From Haemaphysalis longicornis (taxonomy: Eukaryota; Arthropoda; Arachnida; Ixodida; Ixodidae), in contig CM023451.1 of NCBI GenBank assembly GCA_013339765.2, forward strand, positions 156,113,432 through 156,177,431: a stretch of 64,000 bases of DNA, written 5' to 3'. Positions 36,841 through 52,259 of the stretch are shown one piece after another. The notes below the pieces were generated by a model. The model had not been told where the DNA came from, did no database searches, and saw nothing but the letters and a program-made list of their open reading frames with translations. Both the position numbers and the translations under genes were made by a program. Numbering within the stretch: the first letter of the stretch is position 1; every line of letters begins with the position of its first letter.

Positions 36841-39800
36841 TGATGGATTGGTTTATCGTTGGCGGAGGTAATCAAAAGGAAAATATGCGCACACTTTCAT
36901 TTTGACTCTACTGAACTTAGAAATGGTTTCTGCTTGAAACTATTCTACACAAAATGCATATCCGACTAATCAGACATACAAGGGTAACGTTTCAATGAAC
37001 TTGTGGATCGCCTGGAACTTCGGTGGTCACCGCGCTATAACACACACATATAGGTTCATTTTCAACGCCTCGGGCATCGAATACACGTGAAGCCTCGGGT
37101 CTTTTTGTTCTCGGTCATAAAAATACATGAAATCATAGCTGCACAAGCTTCGTCTAAAAAATCCTCCAAGGCGCAGTCTTTTTCTAAATTTTGTAGGCCA
37201 TGGCGAATGTACATAGGCCGCAAACCATTCAAATTACCACCTTACCTCTCGAGCAAAACTGAAACGTTTGATACAGGAAAGCTAGATAAAACACCTTGCT
37301 TTCTTACCGTGGTAAAATATCTTGATCACAGTTAAACATATGGGAATTCATTGTGGCCAAGAAACCTTTGGCGTGGCCTAGAAAATTTTGACAAAGGCCA
37401 CACATGTAGACAGCTGACATTTCTTTCGCTGCACATACTGCTGGCTGTGACCTCGAGTTACCACTGATAGGCTGTAAATGAAGCAAGTGTAGCCGTAATT
37501 AGCGATACTGCATCGTATAAACCGGTAATATGGGGGGCAAGTGTGATTCTATCTACTCTTTTCTCTCTCCGGAAGTTGCTAGAACATGAAGCTTGAAAAT
37601 TTCAGCCTTCCCGAAAGAAAAATCTAATCATGCTGAAATCTCAAAAAGAAAAACAGGTTTCAACAGTACACAAAAACTTTGCACAGTCACAAGAGGCTGC
37701 ACAGTAACATAGTATCAATATATTGGAGGTCCTAACACCCTTTAGAAATTGCAGCTAGTCTAGAAAACAAGTCAGAAAATAGTAATGACACGTCGAACCT
37801 GGAAAACTCCGCGGCTGTAACGCACTTTCACATGCTCGTACATTTTTTCCCGGGAAAAAAATAATTTGTTGTCTTGGCACTATCAATGTCCTTAAAATGT
37901 CGCTATTCTTGTCACCATGATTTTTTTTTTTTTTTGCTGAAAGGGAGATATATAAACTTTGTTTAGTGTTTTCACTGGTAAAGCAAAAAGCAGCTTGTTG
38001 AGAACTTCGGCGCATTTTTCAGTAACCTAAGCACTTATTGAATGAGGCCACTTTCTACCAATCGCAAATAATAGATCCGGTCCCGCAGTCTTAATTTAAA
38101 TTCATACTAGACCCTTGCATCACCACTGAACGTTTCAGAATAACTGTAATCACTGACTAATCCGTCCTGCTGCCATGCCATAATTCGTGCATGGCAACAG
38201 GACGATCTGGCCACCAAGGCTCTGCTCCGGAGCTTTCAAACGGGATTTAAAATTCTACACGAGCCCAAACAACTACTGCATTTCGTAATAGGCCCAGCAA
38301 TTTAGCAATGTGATTTGTCACCCGCTGCTACACGCAATGACATCTCTGTAAGACTTTAAATGGAAACAAAAGCTTTAAAGGCTGCTACGTGACTTCAGCA
38401 GACTAATTAGGCCGTTGTGATTGTTCATGCTCCAGTAAAGAATCGGGAAGCCAACAAAGAGCAATCTGTCGCCACCTCTCTCGCTTGAGAAAAAAAAAGA
38501 AAAGCACCAAATGATCAGATATGACATTCTAAATACAAGCAGGGTTGTCAATTGCTGTGAAAACCATGCCGCCAAAATCTTTTTGTTTTTTTATTCTCCT
38601 CCACGCCGGTAATGTGGCCGGTTTCGCTAGCTCGCAACAAGAAGGCAAAGAAAAAGCAAAGCTGAATGACATGGATGTTCCACTTGGAAAAAGCGAAGAA
38701 CTGTGGAAGTTTCGCCTCGCACTGCAGGCGCCAAGAACGCAGCTCAAAATTTAATTTCCGGCTAGGACGTGGCCCCAGGGTCCTAAGTGCGGCTGCATTA
38801 TATGCACTTGAGGAGACAGGTGGCATTAAAAAGAGCACACACTGAGAAGGCGTAACGGTGCTCTCAGCCGGCATAACACATTTCGGAAGTTTCCGGGGTG
38901 GGGAAGAGGGCAGTTCCGCATCGCGGGAGAAACGGCCACGCGTTCGACGTTTCTTTTCTTTGCTCGACTCTGTGCAGGGCGGTCAGTAATTTTAGGTGCA
39001 ATATGCCGAACTCTCACTCCAACTTGAGGCAGCGCGTACACATGAAACGCTCGTGTACAATACCTTAAAATGCGAGTGCGGCAGCCTCGGTGAATGAAGA
39101 ATTCTGTGGTTAGGCATTTCCCGCAAGTTCCGCTCCATCTAGCGATCAAACTTGACCAGGTAAACCCAGATTCTCAAATCACGCCCTCCCATCCCCCTCC
39201 TCCCCCCCAACCCCTCGAAACCCACTCCGCCAAAAAATTGCATCTTTGGCGATGTCCACACCATCGGAAACACTTTGCAGAAACTACCACGTGCGAATTG
39301 TCGCATAAATGCTTAAAGGCCAACTGCACTCAAATTTTTCTTTGTACAAATTTGATCCAAAGAAGCAGTCTGTGCTCTTAAAATAACCATGGCGAAATCC
39401 TCAGCTTCGTAAGCACAGAGCACGCTAGGTACCGTCGTTCAAAGTAGCTCCGTGCAGACGACGTTTGCACCTGGCGGAGAGTAGCCGGAAGAAGTTTCGA
39501 GTGGCCTGTGACGGAGGTTGTGGAACCTGCCCCGTAGAGCTCGCGATTCTCCGGCGACTTGCACGGCGCTCCGCCGGGCGCAGGGACGGGTTCGCCCGGG
39601 GTTCCTCAGCTACATTACCGCACGGTACCGCCGCGGCCATAAGCTGTTTAAAACTGACCGCATAGGTAGCAATATTAGCATTTTTTTTCAATGCAATAAA
39701 AGAGATTAGAAGCCTACAAACTATTCACACGCTTGCGAACCTTCTGGAGTTAGCAAAACTCTTGTTAGTTGAAAATAATATTTCTGCTAAAAAAATACCC

Positions 39801-41253
39801 TACAAGCACACTTACTTATATTTGTCATTCCCATTGCATCTACCGCAGAAAAAAGGAGCTTTTATAAATTATTGACCACTTGCACTTCGGCGTCCAATAT
39901 TTGCAATATTTGGGCTGGGCAAACGCCGCCTCCATCCCTTAAACCTGTCCAAAGTTTTGCGACCTAATTAGAACTGTTTTACACGCTGGTATAAACATTT
40001 ATGCGACTTTTTCCTCACTCGCTAAGTGAAGCAAAATCAGCCTTTCTCGTGGTAACAAATACATCAGAACAAATATCGGCAGTCAAGTGCGAAAGCTAAC
40101 AAAACTGGTCCTCTCATAAACAATAAGCTTGATTTTTTTCATTTCCCAAATGAAATATTTACTTTTGTAGAGCGCTAGATTTAGTTTACTTGAAAGTAAA
40201 ATCTTTTCGACAGCGCATGTCTCTGGTAAAATTAGAAAACAGCAATAGATAGGTAATTTATGTCGTCTTTTATTGCATCATTTCGCTGGGGAAGCTGGCC
40301 TATAGTTTTAGATACCTTTTAAAATTCGATTCTCGATGTGCAGCAAGGCGTAAAATATCGATATTCACGAAGCTGTTTGCGGGTAATGTATAGTAAAAAT
40401 AGTGGCGGATGTCCGACCGCGAGTGGTTTATTCCCTTAAAAGAGAGCGATGTGACAGCCGAGACGCCGGCTAACCAAAGCTGTTTTCGATATCGTAAGAG
40501 CAACTAGCTTTGTAAATCAGGGCCCGCTTTTTTGGTTGCAATGCCAAGGATTGCTACAACGGCACTTTTGCTGATTGAAAAATAACTGTCGTACGGTCTG
40601 CTTATTTTCGATTGATAGCAACGCGATGCCGGAATCGCGCCTAACTCCATTATCCTGGGCAAATGTTAGCGGGAGTTCTTCTGTGGAAATAACATTGCGC
40701 AACGCGACGCTACCACGCGCATATGAAGGCGGCTCTGAGCATCCGCCGGTTCTAGCGCGGCCGCTTTCGTTCCATCACCACGTCACATCCGGCCGCCGGT
40801 AATAGCCGCCTTTTCTATTCAGTTTCAGTTCCGAAAACGCCAATGTCGTGAGCTGTTTGCGTCGCGCGCGCTCATGTTTGATGCGTAGTATTTTGCATTT
40901 CGCACTTTTTTATGTGTATTATTATGTTACATTATTTTTGCGTTGTCCTAAATGTGAGTGCAGTTGGCCTTTAGGCCGCTCCGGTATGTGCAGAGCCACA
41001 TTACAGCCGGCTTCACAAGACTAGCCGCGTGTATTGCTGGAAAGCCATTTCTGGGGTGCCAAAAACATTTCTAATTGGAAGGTATAAAGGCCGTATGTAC
41101 TTTTGTTAGAACCTCCCTTGATCCCATGCATCCCTACAAAACACGACACTCCGAGCCTCTTTAAAACTGGCTTCCCTTCACAAAAACGCCTTGCTAGGCA
41201 GACATTTCGTACGAGGCAACATGAGAAAGTCTTATAGGGAAACGTGAAGGCCC
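36841..41253. other. Unassigned gene-free DNA
   Basis: No coding homology was recognised. The only symmetric feature is a hairpin at 38163-38204. Overlapping frames at 38375-39149 have no domains. Confidence 0.4.
38163..38204. repeat. Inverted repeat, 16-bp arms with one mismatch
   Basis: Left arm CGTCCTGCTGCCATGC (38163-38178) pairs with 38189-38204 across a 10-base loop. Confidence 0.7.
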
Positions 41254-41268
41254 GGGGGGGGGGGGGGG

Positions 41269-41317
<49 letters not shown>
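41254..41317 (+). repeat. 64-base poly-G tract
   Basis: G homopolymer broken only by an A at 41271. Such a length is unusual for G:C and may be mis-sized in the assembly. Confidence 0.95.
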
Positions 41318-44226
<2,909 letters not shown>

Positions 44227-45770
44227 GCTCGTTCTTTGAATGTGAGACTTTCTGTATACAGCTGACACCCGCAGGATCCAGAAGTAACGGTGCCAGATTT
44301 ATATCGCCAAACGACTACACACGCGAAGCAGCCTCTTGTTGCTGATGTTTCCTGCTAGGTGTTTGCTGAACTGCCACCACCAAAACAAAATACGTTCAAT
44401 TTTCCACATCGACGACGAGCGGGCGATGCGAGCGGCACTTTTCAAGCTATGATACCCCTTTTGGGTACATTTTTTTGTGGGCGACCAATTTTCGCCCTTC
44501 CCAGCGCTCGACTATTCTGAGCGTCGAGTGGCTGTCTGGGCCAGATGAAGTTCGTGCCTCCCTCACCACGCGTATGGCTATAGGAGTACTTCCGCTAGAA
44601 ACTTTTATATTTGGGTTCAGGGAGCGGCAGCGCTCCTTGGGAGGGTTACGGGAAAGTGGCCTGTTTCTACGCCTGTACGCTAGGGTGGTTGCCGACCCTT
44701 TCCGCGCAGTCATTGGGTGGACTGGTGGAATCTTCCTTTGTTTACAATATAGGCCATAGGTCGAGGCTTATGTCTTTCTGGCTGAACAAATGTCATAGGT
44801 AATGTACTGTGTTTTTGAGAAATGTACGTCCAATAACCTTTTCAATATGACACCGTAGAGGAAGCGTGAAGGCGCAATTCAGGGCTATGCTTCCTTTGTG
44901 TTTGCTCAGGCGAACTGGTGCCATACCTAATGGCGTATTCAAATTCATTCAACATGCTCCTCGAATTACCCTTAAAAAGGCCCTAACTTTACTTCTGACT
45001 ATTTCGTTTATTTGTTTCAAGTTTGAAATGGTATTGCTTATTGTGCAAGCAATAAGACTACAAAGTCTGGTGCAAACTATATGTGTACAGTTTCAGAGAT
45101 GACAGAGGTGTTTTCTAAGGGTGGAAGGAAGAACCCTGGTCACCACCTCCTTGGGGAAGTGATTAAATACCGCTACTGGTATCTTTTCACGTAGTTTTGA
45201 GGTGTTTGAAGTGCGATTAGCAATACCGGTGCTTATAGCCTATTTGAATACAGATTTTGAAAATAGATTGTCGGGACTGTACGCGTTCCTTAATCCTGCG
45301 CAATATTTCTCTTCCATACACAGTTTTGATGTACCCTTAAAGGAAAAAAGAGACCAGGTATAAACCCTGTGATTCTATCCTATGGATCTGCATTCTTGCT
45401 GCCCACATTGTCTCTTTAATTTTGGTCTAGGTGATGTTCAGTTGCTGTGCCGTCTACTTAGTGTTTTTCTGGCGGACCTTTTCCCAAAATATTTCTGTTC
45501 CTTGATGGCCCCAATATTTTCTAGCTACGCACCCACCTCTGCTATACAGCAATGAGCGGCACAGGTGTCATTGCAGGCAACGGCCAAGACAACAATGGAT
45601 ACTGAGACGCAGAAAGCCTGACACAAGCAATGAAAACAATTTAAAGAGACCTGCAGCAATACGAATACGGGTTGCATTTTATTTGCAAACGAGCAAGAGT
45701 GATTACCACGAATAAGAGTCGGGAGTAAGTAAGTGGAAGGTCGAAGAGAGCTACGTCAAGGCGCACTGCA
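44227..45770. other. Unassigned gene-free DNA
   Basis: No homology recognised. I looked for a Penelope RT domain upstream of the GIY-YIG remnant and did not see one. Confidence 0.4.
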
Positions 45771-46220
45771 ATGCCATACGTCCCACACGACAGCGACGCC
45801 CTGGAACGTATTTTCCAGAAGGGTGGCGAGCACTCCGCGCATGTGCGTACTAGCACGTTGAAGTTGGACCTGTTCAACGATAAAGATCCCCTGCCCGTCT
45901 TCAAATTCCAGGTGTTGCCTACAAGGTCCCCAGCACCGAGCGAAATTCTGAGTACATACGCGAAACAGGAAATCTGCACAAAAGACTGAAACAGCACCGG
46001 AATGGTGCGACTAGGCTACGCGAGAGAAAATGCGATGGAAGAGCACCGTCTGATGGCGGCATATGTGGTTGACTGGGATGAGACCAAAGTTCTGGCCACT
46101 GAGCGCAGTCTTCCGACCCCATTGCTGCTTGAGTCGCTGATAATTCGTGCAGCGTCCGATACACTACACAGAATGTACGATAATTACCACCGTACTTCAA
46201 ACGCACTACGCCGCATATAA
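45771..46220 (+). pseudogene. Penelope-like element, GIY-YIG nuclease remnant
   Basis: Three frame-shifted blocks form the C-terminus of a Penelope-like polyprotein. The first (45771 on) reads MPYVPHDSDALERIF and ends near DPLPVFKFQ, the linker before the nuclease. A shifted frame then reads GVAYKVPSTERNSEYIRETG, followed by NLHKRLKQHRN. It matches the GIY-YIG core, with GVAY in place of GVVY and YIR in place of YIG. A third frame (46002-46220) gives VDWDETKVLATERS and LLLESLIIRAASDTL, the conserved end of the domain. Two frameshifts and the altered YIG make it inactive. The RT domain is missing. Confidence 0.72.
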
Positions 46221-47014
46221 ACCAGGAATATAAGAGCGTCTTCGATGGCGTTGCGTATCCGTAGGTGCACCAAAAGGTCATCTGTTTTCTTTCATTGGGT
46301 TCATCAGGGACCTTTTTTGATAAAGTGTTTTTACCTGACAAGAGGTTATTCTGTTGAGCACTGGACTACGTAAGCCACTCACAGAGCATAGGTTTTGCAA
46401 CTGCTTTTAGTCACATTCATTCCTTTCTCGGATAATCAATGTTCAGCATGGTGCAATTCTATTTTTAGTTCGTTGGTACGCATTTCATAAATGCGAATCA
46501 AGTGTGGCAGCTCACTAGGTGCGCCGAACGGCTTAAGAAAACATGTTTTTATAAGGCCTTCAACTGTTATTAGATCTAAATGCGCGTTGAGAGAGGCTCT
46601 TGCATGTTATAAGTTCGTAGTTAGCGTGTGACCTTATTCGGAACATAAATGTAACGCCTTCTATGTTAACTCAAAGCACAGAATCCCTATATTTTTGTTA
46701 AATGCAAAGCCAGGATACGCCAGAGTTGCTCAGAATTTACGAGGATGCTTGCAATATTACGTTTCACTTTTTCTTGTGCTCCTTTTTTTGTCATGTTGCC
46801 CCATATTTCGGCGCAATAAAACGCCGGATCCGTAATCTTATCTTACTGCGTCGACGCAACATCTAATTCACTTGACAGCTTACGAAAATGAATTAAAGGG
46901 AGCGTTTTGTTTCTTTTTTTAAGTTCTCAAAACTTTTTTCTCAGACTAGCTTGAAGGGAGAGCACGTAACGCTCTATTAGGCCCCGGGAATTGACGCGGA
47001 AGCTGTTTTTTAAA
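46221..47014. other. Unassigned gene-free DNA
   Basis: No recognisable feature. Confidence 0.4.
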
Positions 47015-47125
47015 GACGATAGTCTTTCTTGGGCTACTTAAACCCAGAAATTTTAGTCTGTCTGTATGTCTATCTGTCCGTCTGTCTATCTGTGACTCGA
47101 TTCAGCCACCCGGCAAAAGCAAAAC
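47015..47125 (+). repeat. Dispersed repeat with CTGT-type microsatellite core
   Basis: GACGATAGTCTTTCTTGG is followed by TTAAACCCAGAAATTTTAG, then degenerate CTGT units, then GACTCGATTCAGCCACCCGG. The first half aligns with 56361-56425, which also leads into CTGT units. It looks like a mobile or conserved cradle for a microsatellite. Confidence 0.5.
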
Positions 47126-49654
47126 AATGCCTGCGCAATAGTCTTATATAGTCACAGCTAAATCTACCTGTCTATGTCCGGTGTAATGTTCATACTTGTC
47201 AACATTGTTGAAGAAGAACAAGACATTACGCAAATATCAGACAACAAATTAATACAGAAGTGATATTTGCAGTGTTTCTTTATGAACAATCATACACGCT
47301 TGAAATTTCCGAAATTAAATACTTCATCAACTGCAGAAACAAATTCACTCCGCCGTCGCCTGCTGTCGCCCGCGCCACTATAGCTTCTGGCGCCATTTTA
47401 AGAAATCGACCCGCAACAGTTACGAAAGGTTCCACTAGATAGGTTCCACGTTCTGCTTAGAACGCACGTGGAGTAGGGAAATGCGGTTCTATAAACGTTG
47501 AAGTAGGGCGCCTCGATTCACGCGCGTCTTCGCCGTACGGCAGCGTTGGCATCGAGACACCCGGATTGGAGCAGTGGAACGCGGGAAATTTAAAATAATT
47601 TAAGCAAACCTTTGGGGTCTTTACCTTGGGAGGAGCGCGGTGCAAGAGGAACAACATGAGAGGTGAGCGGGAAAGCGAAGGGAGGCATTTACTTGGCAAA
47701 AGTCGATAAAACTATCGTATCGTCTTTTGACGACATTTGCAACGAAAGTAGCAGATATGCGGCCAATTTTTTTAGGACCTTTGTGTTAAGCCCCGGGCAC
47801 TGCAAAATAGTTTCACATTTTTGAGCACTTCTTCGTATACGTGGCATGCTTCGCGGCTGTTTAAATTCTGACTTTGTAGATCGACGCACCATTATATCTA
47901 CGACACTCGGTCTTCCGGTAGAAAGTTTTGGTTTTACAGTTGTACATTTTTCCACAACTGAAGTATTGCGTAGAAACTGAAACATACCTACGGTGTCAAG
48001 GGTGATGAAAGACAAGAAGCAACTGCTTATGATATAAGGACTTAGGTAGTATTTTTTTCCCGAATGGTGTATATTCTGAAATATAAAACGTGAAATATCT
48101 CCTCGGATATCTGGTCACCTGCTCGCGCTGGTCATAGCCACGTCGCCGTTTAAATAAATACCCTACACTCATGCAGTGAAACCATGAATGAGAACCAAAA
48201 CTTCGGAGTCCATGCGTATTGTTATTTTAATTTTAATAGAAAAAGCAGTTCTCGCGGACGGTCCGGGACCATGAAAATATACGATCCCGTATTTTTCGCT
48301 TAGATGAGACGGGCCCGCGTTCGCCGAGCGTATTCTGCAAGAGTTATTATGGGGGAATTACAAAAATTATCTACTGATACGAAAACATTCTCACGGCAAT
48401 TGTCTTCACTGTGAATATTTTGTAGCCAGATTTGGGGCGATGGGCCAAATACGATGGATTATTCTATTGTTCACAGTTTTTTGTTGTTTCTTTTTGCCGA
48501 AGAAGTACATGTACAATTTTATATTGATGAAATGTCTAACTTCGCCAGATACATGTGCTGAGGAGGTCCCCGACAGCCTTCTGTTGCAGGGCATTCCGCA
48601 CTACAGATTCCCTCTATCAGGCCGGTGTGCTGATATCAGCACCTATTACAAGGTCGTTAACATCCATTCGCTCACTACTTCTTTTTATGTTTTGATCTGC
48701 CTTCACCTCTCCCCTTTTCTTGCGTACTTTGCTTGAAGTTAACCATGGCCAAGGAGAAACGTCCTGTGAGTAATTAAACAATTTCTTTCGGGCAGTCAGA
48801 ACTACATTTGAAATTAGTTTTAGCTTTTGGTTTAAAGCCCTTCAATCTGTTTTCCCTGGCTATGATATTAGCACAACGGAAGCAGCAACAACATGAATGC
48901 AATCAGTGGGGCGGCTACTGATTGACGTTCCATTTTTATCCTTTTTGTTGGTATAAACCGTGTCTATAGCGGCAAAGCATGTCTAATTATCTCCGTTAAT
49001 TTTGTTTGCTCTGTTCAAACTTCGTATGCATAATATAAGACACCTCTGCGCGCATCTGCTGGTGACACGGGAGGCCGGCGGCTATACTGCGAAATCGGTT
49101 GGCCCTACAGCTACGACATCGGTTGCCTACAGCTACTTCATAGCACCTTTAGATAGAGGATGGCATGCGTTGTCTGACGCGAGTTGCTTCGATAAGGGAT
49201 GTGATCGAGTCCTTTGTAGTTGTAACAAGTATTTGTTTAAACCCAAGTTACCCACCAAATAAAAAAAACTATAATCCCAAAGTTATTATTTTGCCTTGCC
49301 CAAGGACCAAGTTGTATGCGTGAAAATAAAAAATCTAGATGTGGAGGTTGCTATGGGCATTTTATACACCGGCACAAATATAATCCTTAACCACTAAAAA
49401 TCGGCAATCGCTAAATTCGCCAGAGGCACGGTATCGCCTGGAAGCTTGAACATACTCGCCAAAGCGAAAAAAGCTAAATTCAAATTGCGTAAGCATCAGC
49501 CGGTACATTTCAGGTCTGACAGAAACCGGGAACGCCCACTCCGCCGCCCGAGGTTTAACCGACCGGGCAGATGTCGCATGTTGTCTTACCTTGATATCAT
49601 AGATTGCTACAGATTGGCAAGAATAAAGTGGCTCGACACAAGCCCGCAGCCGTC
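47126..49654. other. Unassigned gene-free DNA
   Basis: A 108-codon minus frame (47689-48015) contains KKLAAYLLLSLQMSSKDD, resembling the reading of 27990-28045. No domain is recognised. The rest has no identifiable features. Confidence 0.4.
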
Positions 49655-49980
49655 GCAAAATGGACTCGGAAGCGTGGAGGCCGTTACAGACGAGCACGTT
49701 TCTAAACCCGGCTTTCGGTCAGTCGCTGGTACCCCGACATATACTCGGGATATTGCAAGCTATTCTCGTGGTCGGGTTGACCTCTACCACATGTTCTGGT
49801 CGTGCCCCACCAGACGAATCAAAAGGGCGCCACAAATGCTAGGAACGACTCATTTAACGTAATGAGCACAAAGCAATGGGAGACCGCCTTGCTCAGTCTT
49901 TACCCTGGAGTACAACTTCGTGTCGTCCGGATGGTTGAGACCCCCTTCAGAGTCCAGGGACGCCCATCCGACGACTGAGG
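49655..49980 (+). mobile_element. LINE 3-prime fragment (ORF2 C-terminus)
   Basis: Across frameshifts the plus strand gives WRPLQTSTFLNPAFGQSL, then DLYHMFWSCPTRR (the His-x4-Cys half of the C-terminal knuckle). It ends with QWETALLSLYPGVQLRVVRM to a TGA at about 49976-49978. This order is the C-terminal tail of tick CR1/I-like ORF2 proteins. The first half of the knuckle has lost its cysteines. No poly-A tail is evident after it. Confidence 0.65.
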
Positions 49981-50552
49981 ACGAAAGGAGGAAGACGAGC
50001 TAGACACACCACCTCCTCATGCGTCGCTTTCGTTTTTCATCCCCTCACAGACATAATAAAAGTGGCTCCTTCTGCTAAGGGACTGTCGGTTATTTGAAGT
50101 CGGGTAAGTGTATCTATCGGGTTCGGTAGATTTTTTCTCGATAAGCTAGGGGGCCCCGCTGCGTTAGCCTGTGCGTCTATTGCTTTAAAATGTGGCTTTC
50201 TCGTTTGAGAGCGTTTTTGTTGACTGCTCTGCCACCCTACATTGTACCGTCGAAAATTTTTGTAGTCTCTATAGACCCTGAATACGTAAAAAAACAATAA
50301 AAATGTTATGAGCCTCGGCACGCTGCCATACCGGCAAGAAAACGGAATGCTATTAAACTGGTATCTTCGTGCGGACGCACTCATTTGTATAAATTCGTAG
50401 CTGTAACCGTTGAAACAATAAAGACACAAAGCAGCGGCACCATTCAAACTTGGCTGTTAGCTTGGCTTTTCACCCTCCATAAGTAACAACGCAGCACCCA
50501 GGGGTCTAAGGAGGACATAAATTCTTTCCTTTCATTTATCTGGGAAGGTTTA

Positions 50553-50562
50553 GGCTAGCAAT
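50553..50562. repeat. Target duplication, left of SINE copy 3
   Basis: GGCTAGCAAT is repeated exactly at 50808-50817. Confidence 0.7.
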
Positions 50563-50807
50563 TGAAATTCAAATTTTGGAGATTTAACACGCCAAAACTA
50601 CACCTAGGTTATGAGCCGCGCAGTAGGGTAGGGTTCCGGATTTACTTCGACAACCGCTGGATCTGTAACGGGCTCAGAAATCTAAACACACGAGCGTATT
50701 CACATTTTGCCTCCATCAAAAAAGCAGCCACCGCTTCGTGAATCTACCCCGCGTCCTTGAGCTCAGCAGTACAATGCCGTAGCCATTGAGCCACCGCGGC
50801 TGGCGGT
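50563..50807 (-). mobile_element. tRNA-derived SINE (tick type), copy 3
   Basis: Diverged member of the same family and orientation as copy 1. In SINE sense it has a GTGGCTCAATGGCTACGG A box, a decayed B box near 50740-50755, and a 3-prime body with CACGCCAAAACT read on plus. Exact 10-bp flanking repeats define its ends. It is older than copies 1 and 2, judged by B-box decay. Confidence 0.8.
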
Positions 50808-50817
50808 GGCTAGCAAT
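50808..50817. repeat. Target duplication, right of SINE copy 3
   Basis: Exact partner of 50553-50562. Confidence 0.7.
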
Positions 50818-51599
50818 GTCGGTGCTTATTTTTGGTTGCTGCCGTTTTTTATTATGAGAATATGCGGTGAATTTACACCGAACACGTTCTTCATTCATGT
50901 CTATTGGACTCGTTGTTATTAAATATGTGTCGTAAAGTTTGCTCTTGTAAGTTTTTCACAATGTTCTTTCCTTGACGCTCCCTGTTTAACTGCCAAGAAA
51001 TGTCTATTTAAAGAAACACCGATGGCGTTTCTACTTTCTACTAGTCCCGAAACAAACGTCATAAGAGAGGGAACGCGCAGTTGAAGCAACGGAATCGGTT
51101 ACAATGTGACAGGCTCAAATAAGGCACAGGACCAGAACTTTTGCGACCAGTATACCTTCATGTACCTAAGCTTACTACGCATAATCAATGAGACCGCCTT
51201 AAAAATATACTTAATTGCGATCGGCGCCAAAGAAATTACAGCGCTTTCAGGCATTTTATGGCTGCCCTGTACCGCCTTCTACAGCAGGGTTTAATGAGAC
51301 GATTGAAAGCAGGAGCAGCCAAACCCGGTGTTGCCGTACCATGAATTCTTAATGGCACAAAATTTCGCATTGCCGTAGCTCTCTCTTGGAACTGTGAGAA
51401 TAGAACAATAGACCCCCAACTGTAGTTTGCCGTTTGTGAACGTCGTCGGGTGGCATACACGAACTGCCAGAATAGAGAAAAATTGCCTCCATCTCCCCGC
51501 GAGGGAACCGTGGTGTGATGCGGCGCATCTGGGTGTTCAATTGGCGTTTCCATGGGGTTGATTCTCTACATCGCGTGAAATGTATTGCGAACGCGTAGG
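50818..51599. other. Unassigned gene-free DNA
   Basis: Nothing recognised. Confidence 0.4.
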
Positions 51600-52085
51600 A
51601 TGCCTTCCATCACATGCGGATGAGGAGAGTCGCGCATGCGCGCACATGCGCACCTGAGCAGCTGTTAACGCAGCGTTAACGCAGCGAAGCGCGCGCCAAC
51701 CAAGCGCGCCAGCTGTCGTTATGCTAATGGCGCCGGAGTGAGAGTTGCACACAGCTGTAGGAGAGGGGAACGGAGGAGGGCTGAGGACGGACGCCGCCGC
51801 CGCCGACGACGACGCAGGAGGGACATGCCTCAGAGCAAGAGATGCGCCGCATCTAAAAGAAACGTGGCTGAATAGAGCGAACAAATGGCCACCACTTGAA
51901 TTGTCCCCCGGGGACGCTGTCAGAGATTGAGTGCAATAAAACACGTTGCCCAGGGTGTAAAACCCTCATGGAGTTCACACATGCTTGTATTCGCAGTGGG
52001 AAGCTCCTTTGACAACGCCTCGGGGTAGTTTTCGCGCTTCGTGTTGTGCTGTGTTGTTTTTCGCGTGCGTGACGCGTGATCATGC
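51600..52085. promoter_or_regulatory. CpG-rich block with NRF-1-like sites
   Basis: The block has many CpG. It contains CGCGCATGCGCG and ACATGCGCAC in tandem at 51631-51653, close to the NRF-1 consensus GCGCATGCGC. A duplicated GTTAACGCAGC follows at 51664-51685, then a CCGCCGCCGCCGACGACG run. An AATAAA occurs near 51940. It could be a host promoter, a solo LTR or another element; I cannot tell which. The 135-codon antisense frame here is not convincing. Confidence 0.35.
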
Positions 52086-52259
52086 CCTAAACAGTACAGA
52101 ATTTACTCTCAATACACGTAATCTTTCACCATCTGCCAGTGCCGTCAAACCCCCCTAGCTGTTGGAAAAACCGGGCAATCACCGCGGGAAGTAGGAGGGG
52201 ACCGCACTGTACCGTGCCCCGGCGTGGCACTCTCATTTGCTGTCTAACATAAAAAAAAG

